A stretch of 64,000 nt of DNA from Pseudomaricurvus alkylphenolicus (GTDB lineage Bacteria > Pseudomonadota > Gammaproteobacteria > Pseudomonadales > Cellvibrionaceae). Shown piece after piece: positions 60,603 through 64,000 of this stretch; positions within the stretch are counted from its first letter, which is position 1, and each line of letters opens with the position of its first letter. The DNA lies in NCBI RefSeq assembly GCF_011683955.1, contig NZ_JAAQPI010000006.1, positions 310,001 through 374,000 on the forward strand. Reading direction: 5' to 3'. A program made the position numbers and the translations under genes. The notes under the pieces are model-generated. The model ran no database searches. It worked only from the letters and a program-made list of their open reading frames with translations, and was not told the origin of the DNA.

Positions 60603-61504
60603 GAAAATGGAAAGCGATTGGCCCAGTGTTGAGCGATAGCCTCTCGTTTGGCGAACCACACAGCGTCGTGGCTTTTGGCATAGTGAATAAAACGCTTCAG
60701 GGCCGCCAGCCTGGCAGGACGCCCCAGCAGTCGACAGTGAATGCCGATAGAAAGCATCTTGGGAGCAACCTCGCCCTCTTGGTATAAAACATCAAACGCG
60801 TCTTTCAGATAACTGAAAAACTGATCACCACTATTAAACCCCTGCGGGGTGGCGAATCGCATGTCATTGGTATCCAGCGTGTAAGGCACCATAAGCAAGG
60901 GTTTTGAATAGTGATTGTCCCAGTAGGGAAGGTCGTCAGCATAGCTGTCGGCACAATAGAGAAACCCACCCTCCTCCGCGACCAGGGCCAGAGTATTGGG
61001 GCTGGTTCTGCCCGTGTACCACCCCAACGGCCGCTGCCCTGTCAGGCGGGTCTGGATATCGATGGCCTTTTGCATATGCTCGCGCTCGATATCAATCGGC
61101 ACGTCCTGATAGCTGATCCAGCGGTAACCGTGTGAACAGATTTCCCAATCAGCCTCCAGCATTGCGTCTACGGCTGCGGGGTTTCTCTCCATGGCCATGG
61201 CCACCCCAAATACAGTGACGGGTACCTGTTCACTGGTGAACAGCCGATGCAACCGCCAAAAGCCTGCCCGGCTGCCATATTCGTAGAGGGTTTCCATGCT
61301 TTGATGGCGGGCCTCGAAGGCCGCAGCACCCACGATTTCCGACAGGAACTGTTCAGAGGCCCGGTCACCATGGAGCACACAGTTTTCGCCGCCCTCTTCA
61401 TAGTTGATGACAAACTGCAATGCGATTTTGGCGCCACCAGGCCAGGCCGCATGGGGTACATCGGCACCATAGCCAATAAGGTCTCTGGGATAAGGTTTAT
61501 TCAT
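60599..61504 (-). CDS. puuE: PuuE-type polysaccharide-deacetylase-like allantoinase
   Basis: 301 residues. Begins YPRDLIGYGADVPHAAWPGGAKIALQFVINYEEGGENCVLHGD, the start shared by PuuE allantoinases and related amidohydrolases of the polysaccharide-deacetylase fold; key residues lie in EICSHGYRWI and GWYTGRTSPNT. PuuE enzymes hydrolyse allantoin in a cofactor-light way. Other ureide genes are not in the window, so the substrate assignment rests on the family. It lies 18 bp downstream of the HD-GYP gene on the same strand. Confidence 0.86.
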   Translation of the reverse strand: MNKPYPRDLIGYGADVPHAAWPGGAKIALQFVINYEEGGENCVLHGDRASEQFLSEIVGAAAFEARHQSMETLYEYGSRAGFWRLHRLFTSEQVPVTVFGVAMAMERNPAAVDAMLEADWEICSHGYRWISYQDVPIDIEREHMQKAIDIQTRLTGQRPLGWYTGRTSPNTLALVAEEGGFLYCADSYADDLPYWDNHYSKPLLMVPYTLDTNDMRFATPQGFNSGDQFFSYLKDAFDVLYQEGEVAPKMLSIGIHCRLLGRPARLAALKRFIHYAKSHDAVWFAKREAIAQHWANRFPFS

Positions 61505-61522
61505 AAAACGTCTACTCTACTT

Positions 61523-63652
61523 CTATAACCAATTTGCAACGTCATCCACGTCCAATTGTTCGGGCATCAATACCTGCTTGGCGTAGTTCTCCCAAACACG
61601 CTTCTCGACAAATAAACGATAGAGATCCGGATCTATGTGATCGCCCTTCTGCATATTGTTCAAAATCGAAAGAGCCTGGGAGATTTTCATCGGATCCTTG
61701 TAGGGGCGATCCTTTGCCGTCAACGCTTCAAAGATGTCGGCAATCGCCATCATGCGAGCCGGAATACTCATTTCATCGCGCGTTAGGCCTTTCGGAAATC
61801 CGCTGCCATCCATTTTCTCGTGATGTCCACCGGCATACTCCGGAACCCGGCGCAGCTTTTTCGGGAACGGCAGCGACTCCAGCATATCAATGGTCACCTG
61901 CATATGGTTGTTAATCACCTGTCGCTCTTCGTGGGTCAGGGTGCCGCGTTCGATGCACAGGTTGTAGACTTCTTCCTCCGTCAGCATGGGGCGCTGATTG
62001 CCAAAGGCATCTTCGAACGTCTGTGCAGCAATCTCTTTGACCCTGGCCTTTGATTCCTCAGCCATAAACTCTCCGCCCTTATTGGCGGTTTCAATAAAGG
62101 CCAGGTCCTGCTCAAGCTGGCTGATTACCGCACTGACATCTGCGCCATTGGCGGCGAGCAAAATCTGAGACTTCTTCGCTGCAAAACGGGTTGCAATGTC
62201 GTTGATGCGGTCCGTCATTAGATGCAACTTGGTTGATTTATCCAGCACCGAATCGGGCGTCGACAATTTGCCGCAGTCATGCATCCAGGCAGCGACCCGC
62301 AACTCGTACCACTCATCATCATTGAATCCAAAGTCCGCAAAGGTACCGGTATCCTGGCAGGCGGCGTCTGCGATCATCTCCGTCAGCAGAGGCACTCGCT
62401 GGCAGTGGCCGGAAGTATGAGGCGACTTTGCGTCAATCGCCTGAGCAATACATTTGATAAAGGCATCCAGCAGCGACTTTAAGTCACGCACCAGCAAACG
62501 ATTATTCAACGCAATGGCGGCGTAGGTTGCCAACCCCTTTACAATGGGGACGATTCGCGCATCAAAAGGGATGACCTTGTCAGAAAGAGGGTCGCGCGCA
62601 TTCAGCAGCTGCAGCACACCAATGACTTCATCGTCATGGTTCAGCAACGGCAGCGTCAGAAACGATTGCGAGCGGTAGCCCATCTTCTCGTCGAATGTTT
62701 TAGTACCGGAAAAGTCGAATTTCGGCTCCGTGTAGGCATCGGCAATGTTGACCACTTTCTTGGTGATGGCGCTGTAGCTCGCCACATTGCGGAAATTATC
62801 TTCGCCGTCAATCTTTAACATGATCGGTGGCAAATTGGCCTTCTCACCCGACGACCCCCCACGATAGATGTTCAGCGACTTATTGCGCATCAACGCAAAA
62901 CTCAGGCTTGCATTCTCATCCTCGTCCTCCTCAAGCAGATACAGGGTACCGGCATCGGCGTAAGTCATCGCCTGCGCTTCTTCGAGGATTCTTTCCAGCA
63001 TGCGCTCCGTATTCGGCTCGGCACTCAGCTCGGTCAAGATCGCCTTTTGCTCTCCGGCGACCAGTTGCTTGCTCAGGGCCACTGACGCAAACCGACAGAG
63101 TATCTCCAGCGCGGTTATGTGGTTTTTGTCAAACGCGGCAACCGCTGCCTGATCATCACGGGCGTTGATCAACTGAATAACCCCGACAACCGCACCCGTC
63201 TCAGCAATCAGCGGAATAGCCAGCACGGATTGAGTACGATAGTTGTGCTGTTCATCAAAATGCCTGGCACCGCTGAAGTCGTAGCCCTTTGCCTGATAGG
63301 CATCGTCAACACTGACCACCTGGCGGGAAAAAACCGCATGGGCGGCAATGTGGTGATGGTCGACACGGCCATGCATATCCCAAAGCGGCAGAGGTTCGAT
63401 ATCGATCAGATTACCGCTGGTACCGCCCTGCCACATGCCAAGGGAGTCGTTACGCAGGATCGCAAACTCCAGAAGCTGCCCCTCCTCCCTGGCCCTCATC
63501 AGGTAGAGGGTGCCGCCATCGGCGCCAGTCAGGCTCTGGGCCTCGGCCAGAATGGCTTCGCACAGTCGGGATACGTCCTGCTCGGCAAAGAGCTTTACAG
63601 CCCGCTCCAGGAGGCGGCGGTATAAATCTACATCAGTAGTGGCTTCAGGCAT
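61523..63652 (-). CDS. Double-GAF HD-GYP cyclic-di-GMP phosphodiesterase
   Basis: 709 residues. Two GAF domains (about 15-190 and 200-380) precede a C-terminal HD-GYP domain with HTSGHCQRVPLLTEMI, AAWMHDCGKLSTPD (HD) and HHEKMDGSGFPKGL. The GYP signature reads GFP, a common active variant. Such enzymes hydrolyse c-di-GMP and respond to small ligands bound by the GAF domains. No membrane segment is visible. It heads a two-gene minus-strand unit with puuE. Confidence 0.9.
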   Translation of the reverse strand: MPEATTDVDLYRRLLERAVKLFAEQDVSRLCEAILAEAQSLTGADGGTLYLMRAREEGQLLEFAILRNDSLGMWQGGTSGNLIDIEPLPLWDMHGRVDHHHIAAHAVFSRQVVSVDDAYQAKGYDFSGARHFDEQHNYRTQSVLAIPLIAETGAVVGVIQLINARDDQAAVAAFDKNHITALEILCRFASVALSKQLVAGEQKAILTELSAEPNTERMLERILEEAQAMTYADAGTLYLLEEDEDENASLSFALMRNKSLNIYRGGSSGEKANLPPIMLKIDGEDNFRNVASYSAITKKVVNIADAYTEPKFDFSGTKTFDEKMGYRSQSFLTLPLLNHDDEVIGVLQLLNARDPLSDKVIPFDARIVPIVKGLATYAAIALNNRLLVRDLKSLLDAFIKCIAQAIDAKSPHTSGHCQRVPLLTEMIADAACQDTGTFADFGFNDDEWYELRVAAWMHDCGKLSTPDSVLDKSTKLHLMTDRINDIATRFAAKKSQILLAANGADVSAVISQLEQDLAFIETANKGGEFMAEESKARVKEIAAQTFEDAFGNQRPMLTEEEVYNLCIERGTLTHEERQVINNHMQVTIDMLESLPFPKKLRRVPEYAGGHHEKMDGSGFPKGLTRDEMSIPARMMAIADIFEALTAKDRPYKDPMKISQALSILNNMQKGDHIDPDLYRLFVEKRVWENYAKQVLMPEQLDVDDVANWL

Positions 63653-64000
63653 TAGATTGGAACCTTAATCAAGAGCATCAATCCTTACTATATTAGTACC
63701 TTCTGCCTTAGTAATGCGACCTTTCCAATGAGACGACCTAGAACCCAGAATTCGGCGAGATAGTGCCGGCAAGACTTGCCTCATCGCCACCACTGAATGG
63801 TTATCCTTGGCTATGATGCGCTGTCGAGAGAGTGAGTCCGTCAATTATCGACCAGAGCTTTGTTCATTAATTGGACAAGCATAAGATCTTCGATGTTATA
63901 ACGTAACACTCACGGAGAAATCGATCAATCATCCGCTTTGCAGCGACAACCAAAAGTTACAGCCAAATAGAGAGCTCGAAGAGATACTCCCTATTAATGG
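63653..64000. other. Gene-free right end of the window
   Basis: 348 bp with no convincing coding frame. It holds the upstream region of the HD-GYP gene and, near 63892, a Zur-like palindrome that probably belongs to a gene starting beyond the window. Confidence 0.6.
63892..63910. promoter_or_regulatory. Zur-like palindrome at the right edge
   Basis: GATGTTATAACGTAACACT: TGTTA and TAACA half-sites match the Zur box at 53253, with a mismatch in the inner bases. The adjacent minus gene starts 240 bp away, so a rightward gene outside the window is the likelier target. Confidence 0.45.

Noticed and set aside
1-64000. rRNA, tRNA, CRISPR, prophage or transposase genes
   Set aside because: None of their signatures was found on either strand.

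Overview
The window reads as chromosomal DNA of a heterotrophic, aerobic, probably marine gammaproteobacterium, perhaps of the Cellvibrionales/Spongiibacteraceae type. This rests on the arginine succinyltransferase genes, an ExeAB-type type II secretion cluster, several acyl-CoA dehydrogenase modules, TonB receptors, and Zur-type operators next to a DksA2-like gene. Species is not determinable from sequence alone. I saw no rRNA, tRNA, CRISPR array, phage or transposase gene.

Layout. 0-3.7 kb: a VIT/VWA membrane protein, an exosortase and a small secreted partner, which look like a dedicated one-substrate sorting unit. 3.7-10.5 kb: arginine catabolism (astA, astD, astB) with a class III aminotransferase and an M20 amidohydrolase where astC and astE would be expected. 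10.5-15.3 kb: an Arg-rich hypothetical gene, an SSB-like OB protein, an alpha/beta hydrolase, an S49 peptidase and an HBM-type chemoreceptor broken by a one-base shift in a G6 run. 15.3-23.3 kb: rubredoxin plus a diiron-type hydrolase, then divergently an OmpW-like porin, a styrene-oxide-isomerase (StyC) homologue and a MalT-like regulator, facing a TonB receptor. 23.6-34.2 kb: a five-gene beta-oxidation operon (SDR, acyl-CoA dehydrogenase, MaoC hydratase, MFE-2-like SDR, thiolase), a divergent XRE/MmyB-like regulator, two paired acyl-CoA dehydrogenases, an AraC regulator and a VOC protein. Together these suggest uptake and degradation of a hydrophobic substrate.

34.3-47.5 kb: a complete type II secretion operon in the order gspE-F-G-H-I-J-K-L-M-N-C-D-exeA-gspB, without a prepilin peptidase gene. 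It is followed by about 0.8 kb of gene-free DNA holding a nested inverted-repeat element bounded by 18-bp perfect inverted repeats. 48.3-52.7 kb (minus strand): a TonB receptor and an outer lipoprotein; the lipoprotein is a candidate secreted substrate. Upstream of it lies an 84-bp array of eight 7-mers at exactly 11-bp intervals, an uncharacterised operator-like structure, plus an orphan leftward terminator that suggests a small RNA.

53.3-60.6 kb: a zinc-starvation island: Zur box, DUF1826, a COG0523 GTPase, a Zur-like Fur protein, a cysteine-poor DksA2, a His-rich DUF2796 protein (ZrgA-like), a second Zur-like protein, a DUF3299 protein and a LolD/FtsX-type ABC transporter, with a second palindromic operator in the divergent promoter. 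60.6-63.7 kb (minus): PuuE-type deacetylase and a double-GAF HD-GYP phosphodiesterase. The right edge holds one more Zur-like box whose target lies outside the window.
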